Shown: positions 1 to 6,291 of the stretch, piece after piece | Layout: every line of letters begins with the position of its first letter | How positions within the stretch are numbered: the stretch's first letter is position 1 | Source of the DNA: Oscillospiraceae bacterium | GTDB taxonomy: Bacteria > Bacillota > Clostridia > Oscillospirales > Oscillospiraceae | Assembly (NCBI GenBank): GCA_015068065.1 | Contig: SVLE01000014.1 | Location: forward strand, 1 to 33,928 | Length of the DNA: 33,928 nt | Direction of reading: 5' to 3' | Notes under the pieces: generated by a model | Seen by the model: only the letters and a program-made list of their open reading frames with translations | Databases searched by the model: none | What the model was told of the DNA's origin: nothing | Position numbers and translations under genes: made by a program

Positions 1-20
1 TACAATCACCAGCGCATCCA

Positions 21-60
21 GTTAAAAACTGGAGTGGCGCCGCTCACGCTGCGCCACTCC
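21..60 (-). terminator. Leftward hairpin, probable terminator
   Basis: A perfect 10-base inverted repeat (31-40 with 51-60, GGAGTGGCGC) is followed on the minus strand by AGTTTTTAAC. This fits a rho-independent terminator for leftward transcription, but the gene it would serve is unclear because the left flank is not visible. It could also mark the end of the phage-derived cassette. Confidence 0.45.
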
Positions 61-166
61 GCTTAAAACTCAATATTTTCCTACCAGGGGTCTTTTTTGT
101 GCTGTCCGCACAATCTGGACCTGTTCATCACAGTATGCGGCGGGTCTGTTTTCGTTATACAAAAAT

Positions 167-206
167 ACGCGTTCTGCTTGTTTTTGAGCAGAACGCGTGT
201 TTTTTG
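167..206. terminator. Bidirectional rho-independent terminator
   Basis: A 12-base stem (ACGCGTTCTGCT, 167-178, with 187-198) is followed by a T run on the plus strand (199-206) and by ATTTTTGTAT on the minus strand. It sits just past the end of the leftward repressor/ImmA/membrane-protein unit and probably ends that transcript. Confidence 0.8.
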
Positions 207-214
207 GGGAAAGT

Positions 215-376
215 TCAATGTGTGCGATAAAGCTGAAAGAAAACGGTACTGAAGATCACAGCAATAAGGGGGGGACCGGGATTGGTCTGACCACCGGTAT
301 ACAGGACATATCCCGCCCCAAGAATTCCCAGAAAAGAAAAACAAAGGCCAAGAACAAAAAACAGACGCTTCATCAT
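215..376 (-). CDS. Small two-helix membrane protein of the repressor operon
   Basis: This 53-residue protein begins MMKRLFFVLG and has a hydrophobic stretch at about residues 4-26. A GGQTNPGPP turn follows, then a second hydrophobic stretch at about 36-49. It would therefore be a small membrane protein or a lipid-facing hairpin. The start is set by an AAGGAGG site (380-386) that overlaps the TAA stop of the ImmA gene immediately upstream, so the two are probably translated in turn from one leftward mRNA. A terminator follows within 20 bases. No family is recognised. Its position as the last gene after a repressor and a metallopeptidase could mean a lysogenic-conversion role such as exclusion or immunity, but that is inference only. 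Confidence 0.6.
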   Translation of the reverse strand: MMKRLFFVLGLCFSFLGILGAGYVLYTGGQTNPGPPLIAVIFSTVFFQLYRTH

Positions 377-384
377 AAGCCTCC

Positions 385-813
385 TTAAAAGTACAGATCC
401 GCAGACAGGTTGCCGTGTGTATGCAGACACACGGCTTTTTTCATGAAGGACTCCGTCACATTGAAATGCTCGGCGAGGGAGTGGAGGTCGGTACAGCCCT
501 CTGCTACGGCGGCATCCAGTGCTTCGGGGGAGATGAGGCGCCGGACAGCCCACTTATCTGCCTTGTACTCATGCTTGGCAATGAGGTCGTAAGGACTGCT
601 TACTTTATGAGTGGCCCCGGTGGACACATGCCCCCCTTCGTGGGCTACGGTGACCAGTTCCTCGGCCTGAGTGTGAATGTTGTGAAAATCCATGAAGATA
701 CCGTAGTTTCCGCCCAACTCGATGGTACAGGCGGGATCCTCATCTAAATCCCAGTGGTAGAACCTGACCCCGGCGCGGTTCAGTTCATCATAAAGGGTCA
801 GAATTTGCTCCAT
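385..813 (-). CDS. ImmA/IrrE-family metallopeptidase
   Basis: This 142-residue protein carries the zinc-protease motif HEGGH at residues 58-62 and a downstream HEYKAD segment (about 81-86) that should supply the third ligand, as in peptidase family M78. In ICEBs1, ImmA cleaves the partner repressor ImmR and so induces the element. PBSX XkdA belongs to the same family. The gene starts 3 bases after the stop of the XRE repressor gene and shares its transcript, which is the usual repressor/anti-repressor pairing. The predicted role is proteolytic inactivation of the upstream repressor after a stress or cell signal. The family call is firm. The trigger is unknown. Confidence 0.88.
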   Translation of the reverse strand: MEQILTLYDELNRAGVRFYHWDLDEDPACTIELGGNYGIFMDFHNIHTQAEELVTVAHEGGHVSTGATHKVSSPYDLIAKHEYKADKWAVRRLISPEALDAAVAEGCTDLHSLAEHFNVTESFMKKAVCLHTHGNLSADLYF

Positions 814-816
814 CCT

Positions 817-1152
817 TTACTGTCCTTTCTCCTGCTGCAGCTCTTTCTGGAAGAAGCGGGCCATATCCAGAAGCATTTGCTTTTTTTCCGGAGGCAGGTC
901 CCGAGTCTCGTTATACATGGCGTAGGTGAACTCGTCAAAGGTAACCTGAGACGAGGATTCCTTGCCCAGAATTTCATCGATGGTTTTTTCGAAATAGTCG
1001 GCCATTTTTTCCAGAACATCGGCACTGGGTTTTTCTGTTCCGGTGGCCTTCCATTTGGCCGCAAGGGAACGGCTCACACCCATCTCCTGACAGGCGCGGT
1101 TCGGCTTCACGCCCTTTTCCAAACACAAAGCTTCAAATCGGTCAGAAAACAT
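817..1152 (-). CDS. XRE-family repressor of the phage-derived cassette
   Basis: This 111-residue protein has an N-terminal helix-turn-helix (about residues 8-60) containing NRACQEMGVSRSLAAKWK, typical of Cro/CI-type regulators. The C-terminal half is charged and helical (FDEFTYAMYNETRDLPPEKK) and probably dimerises. It is transcribed leftward, away from the fibre/lysis operon, from the other side of a 290-base control region. It is followed directly by its likely protease. By analogy with PBSX Xre and ICEBs1 ImmR it should repress the rightward promoter and regulate itself. The start at 1152 follows GGAGGGTGCTTTT. Confidence 0.88.
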   Translation of the reverse strand: MFSDRFEALCLEKGVKPNRACQEMGVSRSLAAKWKATGTEKPSADVLEKMADYFEKTIDEILGKESSSQVTFDEFTYAMYNETRDLPPEKKQMLLDMARFFQKELQQEKGQ

Positions 1153-1188
1153 AAAAGCACCCTCCAGATTTTGTACATGCCGACAAAG

Positions 1189-1356
1189 ATTACTGTAATA
1201 GTCAAAAATGCGTTGACATGATTACGGCAGTATGCTAGGATTTAGTTGCGATGAACGTCGTAATCAAAACAAGAAGTGAAACAAGTTGTTGCACACTTAA
1301 TGTAGCACAAAAGATTACAGAAGTCAACAAACAGATGAGACAGGCAATCTGTCAAC
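1189..1356. promoter_or_regulatory. Candidate operator cluster between repressor and lytic operon
   Basis: A perfect interrupted palindrome, ATTAC-T-GTAAT, lies at 1189-1199. Matching half-sites occur at 1221-1225 (ATTAC), 1260-1264 (GTAAT) and 1313-1317 (ATTAC). GTTGAC/GTCAAC copies lie at 1212, 1323 and 1351, and a GACAG/CTGTC inverted repeat at 1339-1353. The first ATTAC sites flank or overlap the rightward promoter, as expected for repressor operators. The motif assignment is by eye only. Confidence 0.45.
1213..1241 (+). promoter_or_regulatory. Rightward promoter of the fibre/lysis operon
   Basis: TTGACA (1213-1218) and TAGGAT (1236-1241) are separated by 17 bases, and TGC precedes the -10 as an extended element. 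The start point would be near 1248. It lies among the candidate operators and points at the rightward operon. Confidence 0.65.
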
Positions 1357-1445
1357 GGGAATTAAAGGACTTGTGTATAGACAGAGTAGCAAAGAATTGG
1401 TCCAATAAAATGTACCATGCGCCCATGAAGGGAGGAATGGATGGC

Positions 1446-1667
1446 ATGATAGGAGGATTGTGGTTGTCGCTGTCAGATCGACAGAAGGATATGCCGGTTT
1501 GCCTGTGCGGACGATGTAAAGGAGAGGTGTATTCCGGAGAAAACATGTTCCGGTGGGAGAGGCAGAGGATTTGTGCGGACTGCTTTAAAAATGCCGTAAC
1601 GATGTTGCTAAATGATGCGCCTTTGGAGATCGCTGGAGAATTGAGTGTGGAATATGAGATGGTATAA
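1446..1667 (+). CDS. Small zinc-ribbon protein
   Basis: This 73-residue protein carries cysteine pairs in CLCGRC and ICADC that should bind one zinc as a small treble-clef or ribbon. The spacing between them (GEVYSGENMFRWERQR) resembles short phage proteins of the type CxxCGGEIYxGExYY...CxxC. I chose the ATG at 1446 because AAGGGAGG (1429-1435) lies 10 bases upstream. The frame is open back to an ATG at 1251, but no ribosome site precedes that one and it would be nearly leaderless from the 1213 promoter. The function is not known. As the first gene of the rightward operon it may be a nucleic-acid or protein adaptor. Confidence 0.6.
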   Translation: MIGGLWLSLSDRQKDMPVCLCGRCKGEVYSGENMFRWERQRICADCFKNAVTMLLNDAPLEIAGELSVEYEMV

Positions 1668-1680
1668 AGGGGGTGGTGAG

Positions 1681-1914
1681 TTGAAATTGAAAGAGTTGGC
1701 GGTTTCCTACCGGGAGAGTGCTCAATGGCTGGCAGGACGCATCCGCCAGCTGAAAAGGGAGTTGGAACAGGCGGAGGATCCTCTGGTGCAGAATAATCTG
1801 CGGGGGAGAATCGAGACACTATGGGCTATGTACCGGGAAACACGTGATGTTGCGGTAGTCTGTGAACGTTATTACGAAAGGGGGTATTGCAGGAATGCCA
1901 AGTATAAAATTTAG
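1681..1914 (+). CDS. Coiled-coil protein of unknown function
   Basis: This 77-residue protein is almost entirely helical and charged, with a heptad-like stretch at about residues 8-55 (LAGRIRQLKRELEQAEDPL) followed by a tyrosine- and arginine-rich tail. The start is taken as the TTG at 1681, which follows AAAGGGGGTGGTGAG. The upstream ATG codons in this frame lie inside the preceding gene and lack a ribosome site. The 3' end overlaps the next gene by 20 bases, so expression is probably coupled to that sigma-like regulator. I do not recognise the family. Similar short helical proteins often precede late regulators in Firmicute prophages. Confidence 0.6.
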   Translation: MKLKELAVSYRESAQWLAGRIRQLKRELEQAEDPLVQNNLRGRIETLWAMYRETRDVAVVCERYYERGYCRNAKYKI

Positions 1915-2224
1915 GCGGGGCAAAACGTTTGGTGCTCAGATGGCCGGGTACATGAAGGAACTGGAGGGAATGGAGGATGAAGCGGACAGACACGGCAGGC
2001 TGGTGGACAATCTGATGCGCTGCATTCGTGAGGACGTAACACCCAGACAGCGTGAAGTGCTTTTGCTTTACTATTTCAAAGGAATGAGGCAGATAGATAT
2101 CGCACAGCAGTTGGATGTTGCCCGATCGACAGTTTCCCGGACCATACAGCGGGGAGAGCGGCGGCTGAAGCGTTGCCTGAGATACGGGGCAGAGCGCTAT
2201 CTGCGTGCGGCTGAAGAAGATTAA
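1895..2224 (+). CDS. Sigma-70 region-4-like late regulator
   Basis: This 109-residue protein has a C-terminal helix-turn-helix (about residues 49-96) of the sigma region 4 type: TPRQREVLLLYYFKG, then IDIAQQLDVARSTVSRTIQRG. Region 2 is absent, so it is not a complete sigma factor. It resembles phage late activators such as PBSX Xpf and related ArpU/sigma-like proteins. The start at 1895 follows GAAAGGGGG and GCAGGA. The gene overlaps the upstream ORF, and its stop is 14 bases before the fibre start. In an ordinary prophage such a gene would be followed by terminase genes. Here it directly precedes the fibre, suggesting it activates transcription of the fibre and lysis genes. Confidence 0.8.
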   Translation: MPSIKFRRGKTFGAQMAGYMKELEGMEDEADRHGRLVDNLMRCIREDVTPRQREVLLLYYFKGMRQIDIAQQLDVARSTVSRTIQRGERRLKRCLRYGAERYLRAAEED

Positions 2225-2238
2225 CAGGAGGGATGAAA

Positions 2239-4446
2239 ATGATCATATTTAATAATTGGGTTATCCGGCCGGAGAAGGAAGCGCTGCTTCGGCAGTTTGA
2301 CAATCGCGTTGCTACACTGAAGGTAACAGGAGACCTGCCGGAGGGCTGGGAGTGGGTGATGCTGGTCAGGAACGGGAAGAACATGGACCTTTTACCGTTG
2401 GAGAGCGTGGACGGAGGAATTGGAATCGTTCTGACAGCGGAACACCTGGCGGTTTCCGGTCTTTATTACCTGCAGCTGAGAGGAACACAGGGACCGATAG
2501 TTCGGCACACCAATACAGTGACGCTTTATGTGGAATCGTCCATGTCCGGGGATGTTCAGTGGCCCGAATTGCCCACAGTTTTTTCCGAACTGGAGCGAAG
2601 AGTGACCGAACAAGTGGTACAGGTCGAGAGATACTCCACACACCCGCACATCATTGGGGAAAATAGCAACTGGTGGGCATGGGACGGAACGGACTATGTT
2701 GACACCGGGAAGCCAAGTAAAGGTCCGCAAGGCCCTCAGGGCGAGCAGGGCCCCAAAGGCGAAAAAGGCGATACGGGAGAGCAGGGACCACAGGGACCGC
2801 AAGGTGTGCAAGGCTCTAAGGGCGAAGATGGTTGTGAGCCCATCGCTTATTCTGCTCTGATCACCGACAACCTTTTCGACAACAATTTTGATGAAAGTGG
2901 TTATATCACATCGGCTGGTAATGCCGCGAGCGAGAGCTTTAAGCGGACATCTAAATACTATGAGCTGCCCGAGGGAGAGGGCAGGAAGATATATATTGCT
3001 ATGTCGGAAAGTGTCGCCCCCTTTGCGGTAATGGCGTATGATGCAAATAAAAACTATATAACCAGTTATATAGACGGTCAGAACATCAGTAATTCCGCAA
3101 AATACTTCAGAGTCTATACCAGAAGTGAATTTGCAGGAAAGGGCTATATTTCAACAACTCCTTATGGAAATCCCGTTGATTACAGCTATGAGCAGCGGAC
3201 TTTGATTAAAGATGAAGCCCTGAAATACTCCAGTTTGCAAAAAGATGTTAATGAACTGCACGAAGAAATCAACAATCTTCCGATTGAGGGGGTTGTAATT
3301 TCTGAGAACCTTTTTGACAACAATTTCGATGTAAGCGGGTATTATCTCGCAAATGGTGTTGAAACTGTTGGTGCTGATTGGCGGTATACATCCAAGTATT
3401 ATGAGTTGCCCAAAGACAAGATTGGCGGTACGCTTTATGTGCGGCAGAGTGTCGCAGATGAACAGCTTTATATCGCAACTTATGAAGAAAACGGAGCTTA
3501 CCTGGAGACTTACAGCACGAAAGATACTTCCTATGATATTCAGCTTCACAGGAAGGCAAAGCTGTTCAGACTTTACAGAAGAAAAGCCTGTACCGCAATG
3601 GTTTATGTTTCTTCTGTAATGCCCAATGATGAGGTCAATTATGCCTATATGCTGGAAGCTGTGAGTATCGAAAAACCTTTGCTCGGCAAGAGAATTGTCT
3701 GCTTTGGCGATAGCATCTTTGGAATGTTCCGGAGTGAAGTTGGATATGACATTTCTATCCCGCAAATCATAGCCGACAAAACGGGGGCATCCTGTTTTAA
3801 TGTTGGCTTTGGTGGATGCAGAATGACACCACACGAACCCCCTTATGATCCTTTTTCGATGTACAGCCTTGCCGATGCCATTGTAAGCGGTGATTGGACA
3901 GCACAGGATCATTCCGTTGCAACATATGCTGGTCTGCCTGCGTATTTTCCGGAACACCTTGAACGCTTGAAGCAGATCAAGTGGGAGAACATTGATGTGC
4001 TGACGATTGCTTACGGCACAAACGATTACACCGCAAGTCAGCCGATAGAGGCAACGGACGGCACTTTTGAGAATGAGTATGATTATTTCAAGGGGGCATT
4101 ACATTATTCCATCGAGAGATTACTTGCCGCATATCCGCATTTGAAAATCGTCGTGGTTACACCGACATACAGATGGTTTTTGGATAGCGCTTCGGCGTAT
4201 TCTCACGATTGCGATGATGAAGAAGCAAAAAACAACTTGTCCTATCTTCTCAAGGACTATGTTGATGCTTGTAAAGAGGTGTGCGAAAAGTATCATATTC
4301 ATTGCGTCGATAACTTCAATGGTATTGGCATGAATAAATACAACCGGACACAGTATTTTGAAAACACGGATGGCACACACCCCTTACGGGAAGGAAGAAC
4401 ATTGTTGGGGCAGCATATCTCGGACGAACTTTTGCGGTATATGTGA
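2239..4446 (+). CDS. Phage-type fibre with collagen-like repeats and C-terminal SGNH hydrolase
   Basis: This 735-residue protein starts at 2239 because AGGAGG (2227-2232) abuts an earlier ATG at 2233 but is correctly spaced from 2239. Domain order: an N-terminal beta-rich region (about 1-160) resembling phage baseplate-upper attachment domains; twelve Gly-X-Y triplets (162-198); two related modules opening NLFDNNFD at 211 and 357; and an SGNH/GDSL hydrolase from about 485. The hydrolase motifs are complete: GDS with Ser492, the block II Gly (GFGG), GTND at 593-596, and DGTH with Asp711 and His714. The expected role is binding and deacylating a cell-surface glycan. Base composition drops after the collagen segment (23 of 60 G+C at 3301-3360, against 38 of 60 at 5581-5640), suggesting the C-terminal half was acquired as a block. 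The N-terminal assignment is by resemblance only. Confidence 0.85.
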   Translation: MIIFNNWVIRPEKEALLRQFDNRVATLKVTGDLPEGWEWVMLVRNGKNMDLLPLESVDGGIGIVLTAEHLAVSGLYYLQLRGTQGPIVRHTNTVTLYVESSMSGDVQWPELPTVFSELERRVTEQVVQVERYSTHPHIIGENSNWWAWDGTDYVDTGKPSKGPQGPQGEQGPKGEKGDTGEQGPQGPQGVQGSKGEDGCEPIAYSALITDNLFDNNFDESGYITSAGNAASESFKRTSKYYELPEGEGRKIYIAMSESVAPFAVMAYDANKNYITSYIDGQNISNSAKYFRVYTRSEFAGKGYISTTPYGNPVDYSYEQRTLIKDEALKYSSLQKDVNELHEEINNLPIEGVVISENLFDNNFDVSGYYLANGVETVGADWRYTSKYYELPKDKIGGTLYVRQSVADEQLYIATYEENGAYLETYSTKDTSYDIQLHRKAKLFRLYRRKACTAMVYVSSVMPNDEVNYAYMLEAVSIEKPLLGKRIVCFGDSIFGMFRSEVGYDISIPQIIADKTGASCFNVGFGGCRMTPHEPPYDPFSMYSLADAIVSGDWTAQDHSVATYAGLPAYFPEHLERLKQIKWENIDVLTIAYGTNDYTASQPIEATDGTFENEYDYFKGALHYSIERLLAAYPHLKIVVVTPTYRWFLDSASAYSHDCDDEEAKNNLSYLLKDYVDACKEVCEKYHIHCVDNFNGIGMNKYNRTQYFENTDGTHPLREGRTLLGQHISDELLRYM
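2869..3660 (+). repeat. Duplicated module inside the fibre gene
   Basis: Two copies of a roughly 115-140-residue module follow each other, starting near 2869 and 3307. Both open [12 protein letters not shown], continue with TSKYYELP and an aromatic beta-rich stretch, and end near VDYSYE / VNYAYM. The opening bases are also similar (CTTTTYGACAACAATTTYGAT). A short linker ([20 protein letters not shown]), probably a coiled coil, separates them. This pattern fits carbohydrate-binding or shaft modules duplicated within a fibre. Confidence 0.7.
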
Positions 4447-4526
4447 ATTTAATCGTTAATGGAACAGTGGAGGAATGTGCTGCCCTTGCAGTAATGAAAT
4501 CCAACTGGGCAATTAACCTTGCATAA
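4443..4526 (+). CDS. Tiny ORF coupled to the fibre stop codon
   Basis: A GTG overlapping the fibre stop (ATGTGA) opens a 27-codon frame reading [20 protein letters not shown] and ending at TAA 4524-4526. There is no strong ribosome site, so translation would depend on re-initiation after the fibre. It could be a real microprotein or the tail of an older gene replaced when the fibre C-terminus was exchanged. I favour a remnant. Confidence 0.3.
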   Translation: MNLIVNGTVEECAALAVMKSNWAINLA

Positions 4527-4538
4527 GGAGGGACAAGC

Positions 4539-4727
4539 ATGAAAGTAAGAACTATTTTGAGCGCCGACGAGGGCACAGCACTGACCCGCAACACGGACTA
4601 CGGGCTGGCCGAGGGAATCAGCACTGATACATATCATGCCATTCCGATGGAAGGATATGAGGCCGCTCTGGCCGCACAGGAAGTGGTCGAGCGCGATGAG
4701 GCAGGTGTTGGCAGAGCATGGAACTGA
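4539..4727 (+). CDS. Small conserved-looking protein downstream of fibre
   Basis: This 62-residue soluble protein begins MKVRTILSADEGTALTRNTD and ends in an acidic, alanine- and glutamate-rich helix (GYEAALAAQEVVERDEAG). AAGGAGGG at 4525-4532 is ideally spaced from the ATG. Its last 10 bases overlap the start of the XhlA-like gene, so it is translated in series with the lysis genes. It lacks signal peptides, membrane segments and cysteines. I do not recognise a family. Short proteins at this place in Firmicute phages are often minor tail or fibre-assembly proteins (XkdX-like position), but the sequence itself does not prove that. Confidence 0.65.
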   Translation: MKVRTILSADEGTALTRNTDYGLAEGISTDTYHAIPMEGYEAALAAQEVVERDEAGVGRAWN

Positions 4728-5017
4728 ATATCGAGCACAGGCTGACTGAGGTGGAGGAGCGGGCTAAATCAAACCAACACAGGATCGAGAAGCTGGAAAC
4801 CTCCACGGAGGCACTGAATCGTCTGGCATCTTCCATGGAGGTTATGGCAGAGAAGCAGGAACGGGTGGCAGATGCTGTGGACGAGCTTGATGGCAAAGTC
4901 ACAGCATTGGAAGAAAAGCCGGCAAAACGCTGGGAGGAGCTGATCAATAAGCTGATCCTCATGGCGGTGACCGCCGCGGTTACCTGGTTTTTCAGCAGGA
5001 TGGGGCTAGCATCATGA
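4718..5017 (+). CDS. XhlA-like coiled-coil, tail-anchored lysis protein
   Basis: This 99-residue protein has an N-terminal coiled coil (about residues 5-65: HRLTEVEERAKSNQHRIEKL) followed by a single C-terminal membrane helix (about 75-95, LILMAVTAAVTWFFSRMG). The layout matches the haemolysin XhlA family, which in PBSX acts with holin XhlB and amidase XlyA in lysis. Its start overlaps the preceding ORF and its stop overlaps the next start in ATGA. The predicted position is anchored in the cytoplasmic membrane with the coil inside the cell, assisting or timing the holin. Confidence 0.75.
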   Translation: MELNIEHRLTEVEERAKSNQHRIEKLETSTEALNRLASSMEVMAEKQERVADAVDELDGKVTALEEKPAKRWEELINKLILMAVTAAVTWFFSRMGLAS

Positions 5018-5265
5018 GAATGCTGTTCTCCAGACTGAGTATGATCCCGCATCTGTTTGGAAAGGGCGTGGTGGTCTGGTGTGTGGCAATGGGGACGATT
5101 TGCAGTCTCTGGTCCATTCGAGTGCTCTCGCGGACCGGGCAGGATCCAAGCAGTCTATTGGCGGTCATTTTGGCTTTTTTAGGAGGAGAACTGGCGTTGA
5201 TGTTTGGCAGACACGCGCTGAAAGGAAAAGAACAGGCCGGGCAGCCCGGCGGAAAGGAGAATTGA
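5014..5265 (+). CDS. Small holin-like membrane protein
   Basis: This 83-residue protein has two predicted membrane helices, about residues 16-37 (GKGVVVWCVAMGTICSLWSI) and 46-63 (SLLAVILAFLGGELALMF). A short polar, lysine- and glycine-rich tail (KGKEQAGQPGGKEN) follows. It begins inside the stop of the XhlA-like gene (ATGA overlap), and its stop codon is immediately followed by the ATG of the next gene. The size, two helices, charged tail and position fit a holin or holin-accessory protein. I cannot assign it to a named family. It might instead be an antiholin to the next protein. Confidence 0.65.
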   Translation: MRMLFSRLSMIPHLFGKGVVVWCVAMGTICSLWSIRVLSRTGQDPSSLLAVILAFLGGELALMFGRHALKGKEQAGQPGGKEN

Positions 5266-5580
5266 ATGACGGATATTACCAGTATTGTGGAAGCGGTTAT
5301 TGCACTGGCAGTGACGGTTATTACGGTGTTTCTGATTCCATGGATCAGTGGCAGAACCACGGCCCAGGAGCGGGAAGAACTGCTGGGATGGGCAGATATC
5401 GCCGTTGCGGCGGCGCAGCAGCTGTATCACAAGTGTTCGGGCAGTCAGCGGCTTGACTATGCGCTGGCATTTTTGCAGGAAAAGGGCTTTGACATTGATG
5501 ATGGCATAGTTGTGGATGCTGTGGAGGCGGCTGTGCTGAAGCTGCATCGGCAGCTGGAGGGAACCTACCATGACGGCTGA
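5266..5580 (+). CDS. Phage holin, LLH type
   Basis: This 104-residue protein has one N-terminal membrane helix (about residues 7-29, VEAVIALAVTVITVFLIPWI). A soluble helical domain follows with EELLGWADIAVAAAQQLY and RLDYALAFLQEKGFDIDDGIV. This is the pattern of the LLH-type phage holins (Pfam Phage_holin_6_like), where a helix anchors a conserved domain resembling QxxxGxxKxxxAxxxL. The ATG follows the upstream TGA directly and a GGAAAGGAGA site is present. The 3' end overlaps the endolysin start by 11 bases. It should permeabilise the membrane or control release of the endolysin. Confidence 0.8.
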   Translation: MTDITSIVEAVIALAVTVITVFLIPWISGRTTAQEREELLGWADIAVAAAQQLYHKCSGSQRLDYALAFLQEKGFDIDDGIVVDAVEAAVLKLHRQLEGTYHDG

Positions 5581-6226
5581 GAGACTGCTGGAGCTGGCCC
5601 GGGGGGAACTTGGAGTGACTGAGCACCCTCGGGGTAGTAACAGGGTCAAATACAACACAGATTATTATGGCAGGGAGGTGTCGGGAAGCGGATACCCCTG
5701 GTGCTGTGTGTTTGTGTGGTGGCTCTTTCAGCGTGCACAGGCTGCGCAGCTGTTTTTCGGGGGCGAAAGGACAGCATATTGCCCTGCGTTGCTGGCCTAT
5801 CACAAAAAACAGTGGGTGAAAGGGGAGTACCAGCCGGGGGATGTGATTTTCTTCAATTTCTCCGGCAGGAACGCAGCGGCCCATGTGGGGATTTGCGAGA
5901 AATGGGACGGAAGCATGATTACCACCATTGACGGAAATACCGGCGAGGGAAATGAAGCAAACGGTGGTGCGGTCATGCGCCGAACAAGAAACAAAAAGTA
6001 CATCATGGGGGCTTACCGCCCGGCATACAGGAAGGAAGAGACAATGACACAGCTGCAGTTTGATAACCTGATGGCCGATTGGCTGGCCCGTCAGAGCGAA
6101 AGACCGGAGAGCCCCTGGGGAAAGATGGCGGAAGCCATGCGGGCGGGTATTACGGATGGGAGCAGACCCCAGAGCTTTGCCACAAGAGAGGAAGTAGCAA
6201 CCATGATCGTGGCGGCAAAACTGTAA
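5570..6226 (+). CDS. CHAP-domain endolysin
   Basis: This 218-residue peptidoglycan hydrolase has a CHAP domain (about residues 1-155) with the catalytic cysteine in YPWCC (Cys45), histidine in AAHVGI (His105) and a following GNT (Asn123). A short C-terminal segment (about 165-218) has the pattern SPWGKMAEAMRAGITDGSRP...TREEVATMI. This pattern resembles SLH-like wall-binding segments found in Firmicute lysins. It lacks a signal peptide, so it depends on the holins to reach the wall. It ends the operon. A second ribosome site and in-frame ATG precede the C-terminal segment. It would cleave a peptide or amide bond in the wall; which bond is not evident. Confidence 0.88.
   Translation: MTAERLLELARGELGVTEHPRGSNRVKYNTDYYGREVSGSGYPWCCVFVWWLFQRAQAAQLFFGGERTAYCPALLAYHKKQWVKGEYQPGDVIFFNFSGRNAAAHVGICEKWDGSMITTIDGNTGEGNEANGGAVMRRTRNKKYIMGAYRPAYRKEETMTQLQFDNLMADWLARQSERPESPWGKMAEAMRAGITDGSRPQSFATREEVATMIVAAKL
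6044..6226 (+). other. Possible internal translation start giving the wall-binding segment alone
   Basis: An in-frame ATG (codon 159 of the endolysin) is preceded by AGGAAGGAAGAGACA, a good ribosome site at correct spacing. Translation from it would give a 60-residue product containing only the SLH-like segment. Some clostridial endolysins are known to make a separate binding-domain product this way, which then assembles with the full enzyme. The sequence shows the site. Use of it is inferred. Confidence 0.5.
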
Positions 6227-6258
6227 CTGGTCCGGGCGAGGCATATTGTAAAAAAAGA

Positions 6259-6287
6259 TTGACAAATGAGTTAGCATATGCTAATAT
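6259..6287 (+). promoter_or_regulatory. Promoter with palindromic operator
   Basis: TTGACA (6259-6264) and TAATAT (6282-6287) are 17 bases apart. Between and overlapping them lies the perfect 14-base palindrome TTAGCATATGCTAA (6271-6284). A dimeric repressor bound there would block RNA polymerase. The motif resembles MarR/SlyA-type (TTAGC...GCTAA) or some DtxR-type metal-regulator sites, but the regulator cannot be named. No protein gene follows in this orientation. Confidence 0.7.
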
Positions 6288-6291
6288 CTAA

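Noticed and set aside
1251-1445. A longer N-terminus for the zinc-ribbon protein from the ATG at 1251
   Set aside because: There is no ribosome site, the start would be almost at the transcription start, and the extra residues cover the operator-like repeats. It is kept only as an alternative.
2722-2832. Short tandem repeats that might suggest a CRISPR or satellite
   Set aside because: The period is 9 bases in frame with Gly-X-Y codons of the fibre, so it is a collagen-like coding repeat. No CRISPR repeats were seen anywhere.
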